Assembly (NCBI RefSeq): GCF_005222755.1
Contig: NZ_STGD01000001.1
Span: 372,001-436,000, forward strand
DNA: 64,000 bases
Reading direction: 5' to 3'
Source: Roseomonas sp. HF4
Lineage (GTDB): Bacteria; Pseudomonadota; Alphaproteobacteria; Acetobacterales; Acetobacteraceae
Shown: in pieces, positions 28,194-38,315 of the stretch
How positions within the stretch are numbered: position 1 is the first letter of the stretch
How the letters are laid out: each line of letters opens with the position of its first letter
The notes under the pieces: model-generated
Databases searched by the model: none
Told to the model about the DNA's origin: nothing
Seen by the model: only the letters and a program-made list of their open reading frames with translations
Program-made: the position numbers and the translations under genes

Positions 28194-28691
28194 TCAGCCG
28201 CGCGGCTGCCCGGCGGCCGGGCGGCGCGGGGCTGCGGGGGCGGTCGCGGCGCCGGCCGGCTGCTCGGCCAGCAGCGCCACGCGGGTGAAGCCGGCCGCGG
28301 CGATGATGCCCATCACCTCCATCACGCGGCCATAGGCGATGGCGCGGTCGCCGCGCACGAAGATGCGCCGTTCCGGCTGGCCCTGCGGCTGCTGGCCGAC
28401 GATGGCGCGCAGCCGCGGCACCAGTTCCTCGGTCGACACCTCGGTCTCCTGCAGGAAGACGCGCCCCTCGGGGTTCACGCTGATGGTCAGCGGCTCGGTT
28501 TCCTGGTTGATCGGGGAGGCCGCGGTGCGCGGCAGGTCCACCGGCACGCCCACCGTCATCAGCGGCGCGGCCACCATGAAGATGATGAGCAGCACGAGCA
28601 TGACGTCGACCAGCGGCGTCACGTTGATCTCGGCCATCGGGCGATAGCGGGACCGCCGGTCCCGCCCGCCGCCGTTCAGCGCGCCGGCCAT
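28194..28691 (-). CDS. tolR: Biopolymer transport protein TolR/ExbD
   Basis: 165 residues. One membrane helix carries the essential acidic residue Asp29 ([19 protein letters not shown]), followed by the periplasmic ExbD/TolR domain ([44 protein letters not shown]). A Pro/Ala-rich tail of about 20 residues ends the protein. With TolQ it forms the proton channel that drives Tol-Pal. It lies 4 bases after tolQ. Confidence 0.95.
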   Translation of the reverse strand: MAGALNGGGRDRRSRYRPMAEINVTPLVDVMLVLLIIFMVAAPLMTVGVPVDLPRTAASPINQETEPLTISVNPEGRVFLQETEVSTEELVPRLRAIVGQQPQGQPERRIFVRGDRAIAYGRVMEVMGIIAAAGFTRVALLAEQPAGAATAPAAPRRPAAGQPRG

Positions 28692-28695
28692 TTCG

Positions 28696-29439
<744 letters not shown>

Positions 29440-29509
29440 GCCTGATCTCCTTGCCTCGCCCCGACGTTCCTTGTTCCGTCGCGGGCGCCGGCGGCCGCGG
29501 CCGCCATCC

Positions 29510-29995
29510 TTACCTTGCGGGCGCCGCCCCTGCCGCCTCCGGCAGGACCAGCCCCTTCAGCACCGACCGCCAGGGTTCCGGCAGCGGCACCGGCCTCAGG
29601 CTGTCCTGGCCGACCGAAACCAGGCCGACCCGGAGCGCCGCGAGTCGGTCGCCCGGTGTGCCCGGCCCTTCCTCCGCCATGCGGACGGTCTGGTCGAGCA
29701 GGATCTGGGCGCCGGTCACCCGCCGGATGGCGGTCTCCACCACCACCCCGTCATCCAGCCGGGCGGGGCGCAGATACTCCACTTCGACGCGCCGCACCAC
29801 GAGCAGCGCGCGATGACGTTCTATCATCAGATTGTGTGGCAACCCAATGGCACGCAAGGATTCCGTCCGCGCGCGCTCGGCCCAGTGCAGATACCGGGCG
29901 TGATAGGCCATGCCGCCCGCATCCGTGTCCTCGAAATACACGCGCAGGTTGAAACGGTGCACCAGGTCCTTCGCCGATGGCGCGGAGGTGCTCAC
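29510..29995 (-). CDS. ybgC: Tol-Pal-associated acyl-CoA thioesterase YbgC
   Basis: 161 residues with the 4-hydroxybenzoyl-CoA thioesterase hot-dog fold. The signature [27 protein letters not shown] contains the catalytic Asp and the YHARY block. It hydrolyses acyl-CoA or acyl-ACP thioesters and typically heads the tol-pal operon. The ATG overlaps the ruvB stop (29992-29995), which ties DNA-repair and envelope genes into one transcript. Confidence 0.94.
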   Translation of the reverse strand: MSTSAPSAKDLVHRFNLRVYFEDTDAGGMAYHARYLHWAERARTESLRAIGLPHNLMIERHRALLVVRRVEVEYLRPARLDDGVVVETAIRRVTGAQILLDQTVRMAEEGPGTPGDRLAALRVGLVSVGQDSLRPVPLPEPWRSVLKGLVLPEAAGAAPAR

Positions 29996-31050
29996 GAATC
30001 ATTGTCCGGCAGCAGGTCGAGCTGGGCCGACATGCCGGCCGGCGGCGCGAATCCGAGGTGGCGCCAGCCGGCCTCCCCCAGCATCCGCCCGCGCGGCGTG
30101 CGCAGCACCAGGCCTTCCTGGATGAGGAAGGGCTCGACCACTTCCTCGAGTGTGTCGCGGCCTTCCGCCAGCGCGGCCGCCAGGGTCTCGATCCCAACGG
30201 GGCCGCCGCCGTGATGCTCGGCGATGCGCCGGAGGTAACGGCGGTCCATGGCGTCGAGGCCGAGCGCATCGACCTCGAGCCGGTGCAGCGCGGCATCGAC
30301 CATGGCGCGGTCGGCGGCGCGGTCCTCGACCATCGCGAAGTCGCGGATGCGGCGCAGCAGCCGGCCCGCGATGCGGGGCGTGCCGCGGGATCGCTTCGCG
30401 ATTTCCAGCGCGCCGTCGTCCGACAGCGCGAAGCCGAGCTTGCGCGCGCCGCGCGCGACGATGCCGTGCAACTCCTCCGCCGTGTAGAACACGAGCCGGA
30501 GCGGGATGCCGAAGCGGTCGCGCAAGGGCGTCGCCAGCAGCCCCGCGCGCGTGGTCGCGCCGATCAGCGTGAAGGGCGGGATGTCGATGCGCACCGTGCG
30601 CGCCGCCGGCCCCTCCCCGATGATGAGGTCGAGGCAGAAATCCTCCATCGCGGGATAGAGGGTTTCCTCGATGGCGGGCTGCAGCCGGTGGATCTCATCC
30701 ACGAACAGCACGTCGCGCGGCTGCAGGTTGGTCAGGATGGCGGCGAGGTCGCCCGAGCGCTGCAGCACGGGGCCCGAGGTCGCGCGGAAGCCCACGCCCA
30801 ACTCCCGCGCCACGATCTGCGCCAACGTGGTCTTGCCGAGGCCGGGCGGCCCGTGGAACAGCACGTGGTCCATCGGCTCGGCGCGCGCACGCGCGGCGGC
30901 GATGAAGACGCCGAGATTGTCCCTGAGCGCCCGCTGCCCGGTGAAGTCGGCGAGCACCTGCGGCCGGAGCGCGTGCTCGCCGTAGTCGTCGTCCTGGCGC
31001 TCGGGGTCGGTCAGGCGCTCGCCTGCCCCGCCGGAGGGCGGCGGGGTCAT
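29992..31050 (-). CDS. ruvB: Holliday junction helicase motor RuvB
   Basis: 352 residues. The AAA+ motor has Walker [10 protein letters not shown], Walker B LFVDEIHR, sensor [10 protein letters not shown] and the arginine finger region [10 protein letters not shown], followed by the winged-helix domain ([21 protein letters not shown]). With RuvA it drives branch migration. It overlaps the ruvA stop by 4 bases (ATGA). The N-terminal segment includes [13 protein letters not shown]. Confidence 0.98.
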   Translation of the reverse strand: MTPPPSGGAGERLTDPERQDDDYGEHALRPQVLADFTGQRALRDNLGVFIAAARARAEPMDHVLFHGPPGLGKTTLAQIVARELGVGFRATSGPVLQRSGDLAAILTNLQPRDVLFVDEIHRLQPAIEETLYPAMEDFCLDLIIGEGPAARTVRIDIPPFTLIGATTRAGLLATPLRDRFGIPLRLVFYTAEELHGIVARGARKLGFALSDDGALEIAKRSRGTPRIAGRLLRRIRDFAMVEDRAADRAMVDAALHRLEVDALGLDAMDRRYLRRIAEHHGGGPVGIETLAAALAEGRDTLEEVVEPFLIQEGLVLRTPRGRMLGEAGWRHLGFAPPAGMSAQLDLLPDNDS

Positions 31051-31664
31051 CGCGCCATCTCCTTCAGCCCGTCGCGGATCAGCGCATCGAGCGTGGCACC
31101 CTCACCCAGGCGCTTGCCCGCGCGCGCGATGGCGGCCGCCGCCTGCGGCTGCTTCCAGCCGAGGTTGACGAGCGCCGAGACGGCATCGGCCTCCACGCCC
31201 CCCGCCGCCGCCGCGACGTCGAGCGCGCCGGTGCCGTCGGCCTCGGGCGTTGCGCGGCCGACAGCCCATTTCTGCATCGCGGGCTCGTCGACGATGCGGT
31301 TGGCCGTCGCGGCGCCGAGGCCCTTCACCTCCGACAGGCGCTTGCGTTCCTTGCCCGCGATGGCGCGCGCGAGCCCCTCGGGCGTGAGGGAGGAGAGCAC
31401 GATCAGCGCCTTCTGCGGGCCGACGGTCTTGACCTCGATCAGGGCGCGGAAGGCCTCGCGCTCCGCGGCGTCGGCGAAGCCATAGAGGGTGATGGCATCC
31501 TGGCTGACGCGGGTTTCCACCAGCAGGCGGTGCACGCTGTCGCGGCCCGACAGGGCATCGAGCGTCTTACGCGAGCAGGCGACGAGATAGCCGACGCCGT
31601 TCACGTCCAGCACGCAGCCGCCGTCATGCGTGCTGTCCACGCGGCCCTTGAGGGCGCCGATCAT
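31047..31664 (-). CDS. ruvA: Holliday junction protein RuvA
   Basis: 205 residues. The OB domain ([26 protein letters not shown]), the two helix-hairpin-helix motifs ([14 protein letters not shown] and [13 protein letters not shown]) and the C-terminal RuvB-binding domain III ([17 protein letters not shown]) are all visible. It tetramerises on four-way junctions. It lies 175 bases behind ruvC, and the gap is occupied by repeat C2. Confidence 0.97.
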   Translation of the reverse strand: MIGALKGRVDSTHDGGCVLDVNGVGYLVACSRKTLDALSGRDSVHRLLVETRVSQDAITLYGFADAAEREAFRALIEVKTVGPQKALIVLSSLTPEGLARAIAGKERKRLSEVKGLGAATANRIVDEPAMQKWAVGRATPEADGTGALDVAAAAGGVEADAVSALVNLGWKQPQAAAAIARAGKRLGEGATLDALIRDGLKEMAR

Positions 31665-31676
31665 GGCAGGCGACCA

Positions 31677-31824
31677 GAGAGGGGCCTTGCCCCTCTCCGG
31701 ACCTCACCCCACCAAAGGCGGAGGGGCCTTTGGAAACCGACACCTGGCACCTGGCGCCAAAGGATGGTGTCCAGAGGCCTTTCGGCCTCTGGCGGGGTGG
31801 TCCGGAGGGGCAGCGCCCCTCCGG
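31677..31824. repeat. Family C paired inverted repeat, copy C2
   Basis: Head-to-head pair of the same unit as at C1. The outer hairpins are GAGAGGGGC-CTT-GCCCCTCTC (31677-31697) and GGAGGGGC-AGC-GCCCCTCC (31804-31822). The inner hairpins are CCAAAGGC...GCCTTTGG and CCAGAGGCC...GGCCTCTGG, and TGGCGCC is at the centre. It sits in the ruvC-ruvA gap behind the ruvC stop, so any terminator or mRNA-processing action would set the ruvA/ruvC ratio. Confidence 0.75.
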
Positions 31825-31839
31825 TGGCGCGCATCGGGT

Positions 31840-32358
31840 TCATGCCGGCTGATACCCGCGCGCCAGCGCCGCCCGCGACTGCCGGTGATGCGCGTGGCAG
31901 ATCGCGACGGCCAGCGCATCCGCCGCATCCGCGCGCTTGAACGTCACGCCGGGCAGCAGGTGGCGCACCATCGCCTGCACCTGGTCCTTCGCCGCGTGGC
32001 CGTTGCCCACGACGGCGCGCTTCACTTCCATCGCGCCGTATTGCGCGACGGCAAGGCCCGCCAGCGCCGGCGCCAGCACCACGACGCCGCGCGCCTGGCC
32101 GAGCTTGAGCGCGCTGTCGGGGTTGCGCGCGACATAGGTGTTCTCGACCGCGGCTTCCTCGGGCACGTGCAGGTCGATCACGGCGGCGAGGCCCCGATGC
32201 AGCGCGAGCAGCCGGTCGGGCAGTTCCTCGGCCGGGGTGGTCGAGATCACGCCCTCGGCCAGGAAGCGCAGGCGGAAGCCGTCGTGTTCGATCAGCCCCC
32301 AGCCGGTGTGCTGGAGGCCGGGATCGAGGCCGAGGATGCGAATCGGGCGCCGCGTCAT
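31840..32358 (-). CDS. ruvC: Holliday junction resolvase RuvC
   Basis: 172 residues of the RNase H fold. The catalytic acidic residues are Asp in GLDPGLQHTGWG, Glu in PEEAAVENTYVARN, and the C-terminal pair in RADAADALAVAICHAHH. It cuts Holliday junctions made by RecA and moved by RuvAB. It follows the DUF1232 gene after 38 bases. Confidence 0.97.
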   Translation of the reverse strand: MTRRPIRILGLDPGLQHTGWGLIEHDGFRLRFLAEGVISTTPAEELPDRLLALHRGLAAVIDLHVPEEAAVENTYVARNPDSALKLGQARGVVVLAPALAGLAVAQYGAMEVKRAVVGNGHAAKDQVQAMVRHLLPGVTFKRADAADALAVAICHAHHRQSRAALARGYQPA

Positions 32359-32396
32359 GGCGCGGGGGTTCTAGCAGATGCGGCGCGCGGGGGCGC

Positions 32397-32765
32397 TCAG
32401 CCGAGCAACCACCAGGCGCATCCCGCGGCGGCCGCGACCCAGAGCGCGACGATGGCGGCCGCGCCCGCCCGGCTGACGGGCCGCGCGGCCGCGGCCTCGG
32501 CGCGCGCGCGGCATTCCAGCAGCACCTCGGCCGGCACCAGCCGGATGGCGAGCAGGATGCCGAGCGGCAGCAGGATCGCGTCGTCGAGGTAGCCCAGCAC
32601 CGGCACGAAGTCCGGGATCAGGTCGATGGGCGAGAGCGCATAGGCCGCGACGGCGACGGCGAGGCCCTTCGCGTACCAGGGCGTGCGCGGGTCCCGCGCC
32701 GCGAACCACAGCGCATGGACGTCGCGCCTGACCGCCCGCGCCCAGCGCTCCAGGCGCGCGAGCAC
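32397..32765 (-). CDS. YkvA family protein (DUF1232)
   Basis: 122 residues of the DUF1232/YkvA family. The block YAKGLAVAVAAYALSPIDLIPDFVPVLGYLDDAIL is split across two hydrophobic segments and carries the SPIDLIPD signature. A final membrane helix ends the protein. It is probably a small inner-membrane protein. It lies between yebC (6 bases upstream) and ruvC, as part of the same leftward unit. The biochemical function is not known. Confidence 0.85.
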   Translation of the reverse strand: MLARLERWARAVRRDVHALWFAARDPRTPWYAKGLAVAVAAYALSPIDLIPDFVPVLGYLDDAILLPLGILLAIRLVPAEVLLECRARAEAAAARPVSRAGAAAIVALWVAAAAGCAWWLLG

Positions 32766-32771
32766 GACGCC

Positions 32772-33524
32772 TCAGGCCGCCGAAAGCCGCTCGGCTGCCG
32801 CCGCGTCCACCTCGAAATTGGCCGTCACCACCTGCACGTCGTCGTGGTCATCCAGCGCGTCCACCAGCTTCAGCACGTCGCGCGCGCGGTCCTCGTCGAG
32901 GTCGATGGTGGTGGTCGGCCACCATTCGAGCTTCGCTTCCTGCGCTTCCCCGAAGCGCGCTTCCAGCGCGTCGCGCACGGCGGCGAAATCCTCGACCGAG
33001 CAGGACACCTCGTGGCCCTCGGCGTCGCTCTCGACATCCCCGGCGCCGGCCTCGATGGCGGCGTCGAGCATGGCGTCGGCGGTCGCGGCCTCGGCCTTGT
33101 AGCGCACGACGCCTTTGCGCTCGAATTGGAAGGCGACGGAGTTGGTCTCGCCGAGCGCGCCGCCATGCTTGCCGAACATCGAGCGCAGGTCGCCGCCGGT
33201 GCGGTTGCGGTTGTCCGTGAGCGCCTCGACGATGATGGCGATGCCGTGCGGGCCGTAGCCCTCGTAGCGCACTTCCTCGTAGCCCTCGCCCTGGCCGGCC
33301 TCCGACGCGCGCTTGATGGCGCGGTCGATCGTCTCGCGCGTCATGTTGGCGGTCAGGGCCGCCTTCACGGCCGCGCGCAGCCGCGGGTTCATCGCCGGGT
33401 CCGGCAGGCCCATCCTGGCCGAGACCGTGATCTCGCGGATCAGCTTGCCGAAGGCCTGGGCGCGCTTGGCGCCCTGGGCGGCCTTGCGGTGCATGACGTT
33501 CTTGGCGTGCGAATGGCCGGCCAT
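32772..33524 (-). CDS. YebC/PmpR family translation or transcription factor
   Basis: 250 residues. The start [21 protein letters not shown] is the usual YebC opening with small changes. It is followed by [28 protein letters not shown] and the acidic C-terminal domains ([24 protein letters not shown]). The family has been described as DNA-binding regulators and, more recently, as ribosome-associated factors that help at polyproline stretches. The proline-rich tolA in the same block makes the second role of interest. I chose the ATG at 33524. Confidence 0.93.
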   Translation of the reverse strand: MAGHSHAKNVMHRKAAQGAKRAQAFGKLIREITVSARMGLPDPAMNPRLRAAVKAALTANMTRETIDRAIKRASEAGQGEGYEEVRYEGYGPHGIAIIVEALTDNRNRTGGDLRSMFGKHGGALGETNSVAFQFERKGVVRYKAEAATADAMLDAAIEAGAGDVESDAEGHEVSCSVEDFAAVRDALEARFGEAQEAKLEWWPTTTIDLDEDRARDVLKLVDALDDHDDVQVVTANFEVDAAAAERLSAA

Positions 33525-33642
33525 GGCCGCTTCTCTCTCTCGAAATCCGGTGATCGGGGGTGCGGGGCTTCTAGCCGCCGCCCGCGTCCGGGGGCAAGCA
33601 TGGGGCTGGCGGACCGGCCACAGGCCGGGCCAGACTGCGCCC

Positions 33643-34275
33643 ATGGACACCCATGCCGCCCCCGACCCCTTCGCCGTGACCACCGAGGCCCGGCTGCGCG
33701 AACTCTACGACGCCCCGCTCGAGGGCCCGCTCAAGAAGGTCACGCACCGGATCGAGGCGACCGCGCGCGCCTGGATCGCCGCCTCCCCCTTCTGCATTCT
33801 GTCCACCGTCGGCGCGCGCGGCGTGCATGCGACGCCACGCGGCGACGCGCCGGGCTTCTGCGCGGTCGAGCCCGACGGCACGCTGCTGCTGCCGGACCGG
33901 CGCGGCAACAACCGGCTGGACGCGCTGCGCGATATCCTCGAGGACCCGCGCGTCTCCGTCATCTTCTTCGTCCCCGGCGCGTCGGAGGTGCTGCGCGTGC
34001 ACGGGCGCGCGCGCATCACGGCCGACCCGGCGCTGACGTCCCGCTTCGTCGAGCGCGGCAAGGCGCCGGCCACGGTGCTGGCGGTGCGCGTGGAGGAGCT
34101 TTTCATGCAATGCGCGAAGTCGATCATGCGATCGCGCCTCTGGGGCGGCACGCCGCGGCCGGAAGCGCTGCCGACCATGGGGCAACTGATCGCCGCGCAT
34201 CGTGCGGACGGCCAGGTGGATGCGGCCGACTACGACCGAGAGGCGCCGGAACGGCTGAACCAGACGATGTATTGA
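33643..34275 (+). CDS. Pyridoxamine 5-phosphate oxidase family protein
   Basis: 210 residues with the split-barrel FMN-binding fold. [26 protein letters not shown] and [32 protein letters not shown] are characteristic of the larger PPOX subfamily that may use FMN or F420. The C-terminal part has [13 protein letters not shown], a segment common to this subfamily. It probably acts as a cytoplasmic flavin oxidoreductase with unknown substrate. It is divergent from yebC and convergent with the SDR gene across repeat A2. Confidence 0.85.
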   Translation: MDTHAAPDPFAVTTEARLRELYDAPLEGPLKKVTHRIEATARAWIAASPFCILSTVGARGVHATPRGDAPGFCAVEPDGTLLLPDRRGNNRLDALRDILEDPRVSVIFFVPGASEVLRVHGRARITADPALTSRFVERGKAPATVLAVRVEELFMQCAKSIMRSRLWGGTPRPEALPTMGQLIAAHRADGQVDAADYDREAPERLNQTMY

Positions 34276-34279
34276 AGGC

Positions 34280-34369
34280 GGGGGGAGAATCCCGCACCCC
34301 CGTGCAGCACCGGCGCCAAATGCCAAGGAAGGGAGGGGGCTCGGGGGAGGTTCCCCTCCCCCCACCTTC
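34280..34369. repeat. Family A intergenic repeat, copy A2
   Basis: Hairpin GGGGGAGG-TTCC-CCTCCCCC (34343-34362) with the upstream block GGCGCCAAATGCCAAGG, which matches the GGCGCCAAAG centre of A1. It fills the 94-base gap between the convergent ends of the PPOX and SDR genes and abuts both. A bidirectional terminator role is inferred from the position. Confidence 0.65.
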
Positions 34370-35161
34370 CTACAGCAACCCCCTCGCGATCCCGCCATCC
34401 ACGTTGACGGTCTGCCCCGTCACGTACCCCGCGCGCGGGCTGCTCAGCCAGACCACCATCGCCGCCACCTCCTCCGGCGCGCCGAAGCGGCCGAGCGGGA
34501 TCTCGTGCGCGAATTCCGCGATCACCGCCTCGGCGGTCACGTTGCGCTCGGCCGCCATCTTCGCCGCGCGGTCGGTCCAGAGCCGCGTCAGCGTGCGGCC
34601 AGGTGCCACGCAGTTCACGCGGATGCCCTCGGCCGCGTATTCGCCGGCCAGCGTCTTGGTCAGGCCTAGCAGCCCGGCCTTGTGGACGTTCGACACCACC
34701 TGGTTCGGATAGGGCATGCGCGACGCCGCGGCGCCCAGCAGCACGACCGAGGGTGCCCTGCCCTTGCGCAGCAGCGGCAGCGACGCCCGCACCACGCGCA
34801 CGGCGCTCAGCACGTTGAAGGTGTAGTTGCCGATCCAGTCCGCGTCGCTCAGCGCCTCGAAGCCCGACCGGATCGAACCACCGACCGCGTCCACCAGCGC
34901 ATCGAGCGCGCCCCAGCGCGACGCGACCTCGGCCAGCAGCCGGTCCGCGCCGTCCTCGGTGGTGATGTCCGCCACCGCATGTGCGGGGCGCCGGCCGGTG
35001 GCGGCGCCGATGCGCTCGGCCGCCGCCGCGATGCCGGCCGGATCGCGCGACGCGATCATCACCTCCGCGCCGTCCTGCGCCAGCAGTTCCGCCGTCGCGA
35101 AGCCGATGCCGGCGGAGGCGCCGACCACCAGCACCCGCCGTCCCTGAAAGCCGAGATCCAC
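34370..35161 (-). CDS. SDR family oxidoreductase lacking the catalytic tyrosine
   Basis: About 263 residues of short-chain dehydrogenase fold. The dinucleotide site is VVGASAGIG, and the AGEYAAEGIRVNCVAPGRT and YVTGQTVNVDGG blocks are intact. The catalytic YxxxK position reads SNVHK, so the tyrosine is replaced by Ser while the lysine remains. Activity as a normal dehydrogenase is therefore doubtful. I prefer the GTG at 35161 because GGGGGAGGA lies 4-5 bases before it; ATGs at 35176 and 35182 are alternatives with weak ribosome sites. It is divergent from the Tct transporter. Confidence 0.82.
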   Translation of the reverse strand: MDLGFQGRRVLVVGASAGIGFATAELLAQDGAEVMIASRDPAGIAAAAERIGAATGRRPAHAVADITTEDGADRLLAEVASRWGALDALVDAVGGSIRSGFEALSDADWIGNYTFNVLSAVRVVRASLPLLRKGRAPSVVLLGAAASRMPYPNQVVSNVHKAGLLGLTKTLAGEYAAEGIRVNCVAPGRTLTRLWTDRAAKMAAERNVTAEAVIAEFAHEIPLGRFGAPEEVAAMVVWLSSPRAGYVTGQTVNVDGGIARGLL

Positions 35162-35316
35162 CGCGTCCTCCCCCATCCACAAGGCCGCGGACCATGCTGA
35201 AGCGCGCCGCCGCGATCAAGCCGCCCCGTTGACGGCGCCGTGAAGCGGCGTCTACTTGCCCGCACTTCCAGCCGCGGCGCCGCCGTGAGCAGGGACAAGA
35301 CGGGAGACGAACCAGA

Positions 35317-36324
35317 ATGACCGCCACCGGGACGCCCATGCTCCGTCGCCGCGCGCTGCTTGCCGCCGGCACGGGCCTCGCCCTGGCCGCGCCCGCCGCG
35401 CATGCGCAGGCCTACCCCGACCGCCCGCTCACGATCCTCGTGCCCTTCGCGACCGGCGGCTACAATGACCGGCTGGCGCGCGCGATGGCGCCCTTCGTGC
35501 AGAAGCACATCGGCCAGCCGGTCACGGTGATGAACCGCCCGGGCGGCGGCACCGTGCTCGGCAACACCTTCTTCCTGCAGCAGCCGGACGACGGCTACAT
35601 GGTGATGGTGCATTCCGCCGGCCCCTACATCCCGGTCTCCATCCTGACGCGCAACGCTCGCTACAAGGCGGACGACTTCTGGATGATCAACCTGCCGTCG
35701 CGCGACCTGACGCTGATGGCCTGCGCCACCGGCAAGCCGACGCAGAGCGTGGACGAGGTGGTCGCCAGCCTGAAGCGCGACCCACGCAGCCTCTCGGTCG
35801 GGCTGCAGCCGGCCTCGGCAGACCTGATCAATTTCGCGCTGTTCTGCCAGGCGCACGGCATCGACCGCTCGGCCGTCCGCGTCGTGACCTATGACGGCGG
35901 CGGGCCTGCCCGCAACGCGGTGGCCGGCGGGCATGTCGATGTCGGGCTGGTGGGCGGGGAAGGCTTCCTGCCCATCAAGGACCGCATCCGCCCGCTGCTG
36001 ATGTTCACGGACGCCAAGGATTCCGAATACCCCGACACCCCCATCCTGACCGACCACGCCCGCGCCGCCGGCTTCGAGCCGCAATTCGTCGAGGGCTCGC
36101 AGCGCGGCTTCGTCACGTCGAAGCGCTTCGTGGACGCGCAGCCGGAGCGCTACCGCATCCTGCTCCAGGCGATCGAGCGCGCGACCAAGGACCCCGAATG
36201 CGTGACGACGCTGGGCGGCCAGCAGCTCGCCACCACCTGGTACGGGCCGGAGGCGTCGAACCGCGCCTATCTCGCGACGGCCGCGCTGATGGAGCGCTAC
36301 GCCGACCTGCTGCGTTCGCGCTGA
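35317..36324 (+). CDS. Tripartite tricarboxylate transporter substrate-binding protein
   Basis: 335 residues. A signal peptide (RRRALLAAGTGLALAAPAAHAQA) leads into the Bug/TctC fold, with YPDRPLTILVPFATGGYNDRLAR and the VTVMNRPGGGTVLGN loop that contacts carboxylate ligands. It is the periplasmic receptor for the TctAB permease encoded next (gap of 10 bases). The ligand is likely a di- or tricarboxylate, identity unknown. GGGAGACG lies upstream of the ATG. Confidence 0.92.
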   Translation: MTATGTPMLRRRALLAAGTGLALAAPAAHAQAYPDRPLTILVPFATGGYNDRLARAMAPFVQKHIGQPVTVMNRPGGGTVLGNTFFLQQPDDGYMVMVHSAGPYIPVSILTRNARYKADDFWMINLPSRDLTLMACATGKPTQSVDEVVASLKRDPRSLSVGLQPASADLINFALFCQAHGIDRSAVRVVTYDGGGPARNAVAGGHVDVGLVGGEGFLPIKDRIRPLLMFTDAKDSEYPDTPILTDHARAAGFEPQFVEGSQRGFVTSKRFVDAQPERYRILLQAIERATKDPECVTTLGGQQLATTWYGPEASNRAYLATAALMERYADLLRSR

Positions 36325-36334
36325 GACAGGGCGC

Positions 36335-36796
36335 ATGACCCAGGGGGAGGCGCGCCGGCAGGTCGCCTGGGCGGAGCTCGGCTTCGTCACGGCAATCGCG
36401 GCCGGCGTGCTCGCCTTCGTGGTCGAGGCGCGCGGCGTCTCGCGCGACCCGCAGAACCTGCTGCTGCTGCAGCCGACGGCCTGGCTGGTGCTCGGGCTCT
36501 GGGCCGTGCTCGCCGCAGGCTGCGTGACGCGCCGCGTCGACCCTGCGGCGCCCCGCGAAAGCCGCGCCGACCTCGCGCGCGTGATCGGCATGGTCGCGGC
36601 CTTCGGGCTGTTCATCCTCGGGCTCGAGGAGGTCGGCTACGACGTCGCGATCCTCGTCTTCGTCCTTGTCGGGCTGATCATCGGGGGCGAACGGCACCCG
36701 GCGGCGCTGATCCTGTTCCCGCCGATCTTCACGCTGGCGGTGATCCACGGCTTCCGCCTGCTGATCCCCTACCCCTTCCCGACCAGCGTGCTCTGA
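36335..36796 (+). CDS. Tripartite tricarboxylate transporter small permease TctB
   Basis: 153 residues with four predicted membrane helices (about 15-32, 45-62, 80-105 and 112-145), typical of the TctB family. The ELGFVTAIAAGVLAFVVEARG start and the FILGLEEVGYDVAILVFVLVGLIIGGERH block support this. It is encoded between the receptor and the large permease and starts one base before tctA after its own stop. It is an inner-membrane subunit of a sodium- or proton-coupled importer. Confidence 0.88.
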   Translation: MTQGEARRQVAWAELGFVTAIAAGVLAFVVEARGVSRDPQNLLLLQPTAWLVLGLWAVLAAGCVTRRVDPAAPRESRADLARVIGMVAAFGLFILGLEEVGYDVAILVFVLVGLIIGGERHPAALILFPPIFTLAVIHGFRLLIPYPFPTSVL

Positions 36797-36797
36797 G

Positions 36798-38315
36798 ATG
36801 ATCGACACCGTCGCCTTCGGCTCGGCCGTCGCGATGCTGGCCGGCTCGCTCGACGCGTGGCTCTGGGTCGTGCCCGGGCTGCTGATCGGGCTGGTGTTCG
36901 GCGCGCTGCCGGGGATCTCGGTCTCGATGGCGATGGCGCTGGTGCTGCCGGCGACGCTCTACATGGAATTCCTGCCGGCGATCATCTTCCTGACCTCGGT
37001 CTATACCGGGGCCGGGTTCGGCGGCTCCATTCCCGCGGTGCTGATCAACATCCCCGGCACGTCATCCGCCGTCGCGACCACCTTCGACGGCTACCCGATG
37101 GCGCGGGCCGGGAAGCACAACGAGGCGCTGGGCGCGGCGCTGTTCGCGTCCTGCATCGGGGTGCTGATCTCCTACATGATCCTGCTCGTGCTGGTGCAGC
37201 CGCTGGCGGAGGTCGTGCTCCGCATCGGGCCATATGAGATGGCGGCGATCGGCATCTGGGGGATGGTGCTGCTGGGCTCGATCGGCGGGTCTTCCGTGTC
37301 CAAGGGGATGTTCGCCGCGGGCCTCGGCATCCTGTTCGGCACGGTGGGCATGAACACCGCGGGCTACATGCGGGGCGACATGGGCATCCCCTGGCTGCTG
37401 GATGGCATTCCCACCATTCCCGCAATGGTCGGGCTGCTGGCCGCGAGCCAGTTGTTCGCGCTGGTGAACGCGAAGTTCATCGTGGAAGCCGAGGGCGACC
37501 GCGGCATCAGCCTGCGCCGCATCCTGGCCGGCGGCGCGATGGTGCTGAAGAACCCCGTCACGCTGCTCCGCGGCACGGCGATCGGCGTCTTCGTGGGCGC
37601 GGTGCCGGGCATCGGGTCGTCCATCGCGAACCTGCTGTCCTATGGGGAGACGCGGCGCACCTCGGCCGACGCCGAGACCTTCGGCACGGGCAATGTGAAG
37701 GGCGTGATCGCCGCGGAATCGGCCAATTCCAGCAGCGAGGGCGGCTCGATGGCGACCATGCTGGCGCTCGGCATCCCGGGCGGCGGCGCGACGGCGATCC
37801 TGCTCGCCGCCTTCGCCATGCACAACGTGATCGGCGGCCCGCGCTTCATGGAGCAGAGCCGGGACGTGGTCTACGCCATCATCCTGTCGAACTTCGCGCA
37901 GGCCGCGGTGCTGGTCGTGGTCGGCACGATCTTCGTCTATGGCGCCAGCACCATCGTGCGGCTGCCGCTGCGCTACCTGATCCCGTCGGTGCTCGTGGTC
38001 TCGACCATGGGCGCCTTCGCGATGGAGGGCTCGATCGCGGGGCCGATCACGCTTTATGTCTTCGCGGTGCTGGGCTGGCTGCTCTCGCGCTACGGCTTCC
38101 CGGTGGCGGCCGTGGTGGTCGGACTGCTGCTCGGCCGGCTGATCGAGACCGAGATGCTGCGCGCCTGGCAATTGGCGGGCGGCGACCTCTGGCGCGTGCT
38201 GGACTACCCCTGGGCGCTCGGCATCCTCGGGCTGATGGTGCTGTCGCTGGCACTCTCGCTGCGACGGGACCTCGCGAAGCGGCGCGCCCTCAGGGCAGCG
38301 GCATCGCCGGGCTGA
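36798..38315 (+). CDS. Tripartite tricarboxylate transporter large permease TctA
   Basis: 505 residues and about 10-12 helices. The family signatures GLVFGALPGISVSMAMALVLPATLYM, GSIPAVLINIPGTSSAVATTFDGYPMAR and GIPGGGATAILLAAF are present. It forms the translocation path for the ligand brought by the preceding receptor. Its last 26 bases overlap the convergent YmdB-type gene, leaving no room for a separate terminator. Confidence 0.95.
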   Translation: MIDTVAFGSAVAMLAGSLDAWLWVVPGLLIGLVFGALPGISVSMAMALVLPATLYMEFLPAIIFLTSVYTGAGFGGSIPAVLINIPGTSSAVATTFDGYPMARAGKHNEALGAALFASCIGVLISYMILLVLVQPLAEVVLRIGPYEMAAIGIWGMVLLGSIGGSSVSKGMFAAGLGILFGTVGMNTAGYMRGDMGIPWLLDGIPTIPAMVGLLAASQLFALVNAKFIVEAEGDRGISLRRILAGGAMVLKNPVTLLRGTAIGVFVGAVPGIGSSIANLLSYGETRRTSADAETFGTGNVKGVIAAESANSSSEGGSMATMLALGIPGGGATAILLAAFAMHNVIGGPRFMEQSRDVVYAIILSNFAQAAVLVVVGTIFVYGASTIVRLPLRYLIPSVLVVSTMGAFAMEGSIAGPITLYVFAVLGWLLSRYGFPVAAVVVGLLLGRLIETEMLRAWQLAGGDLWRVLDYPWALGILGLMVLSLALSLRRDLAKRRALRAAASPG

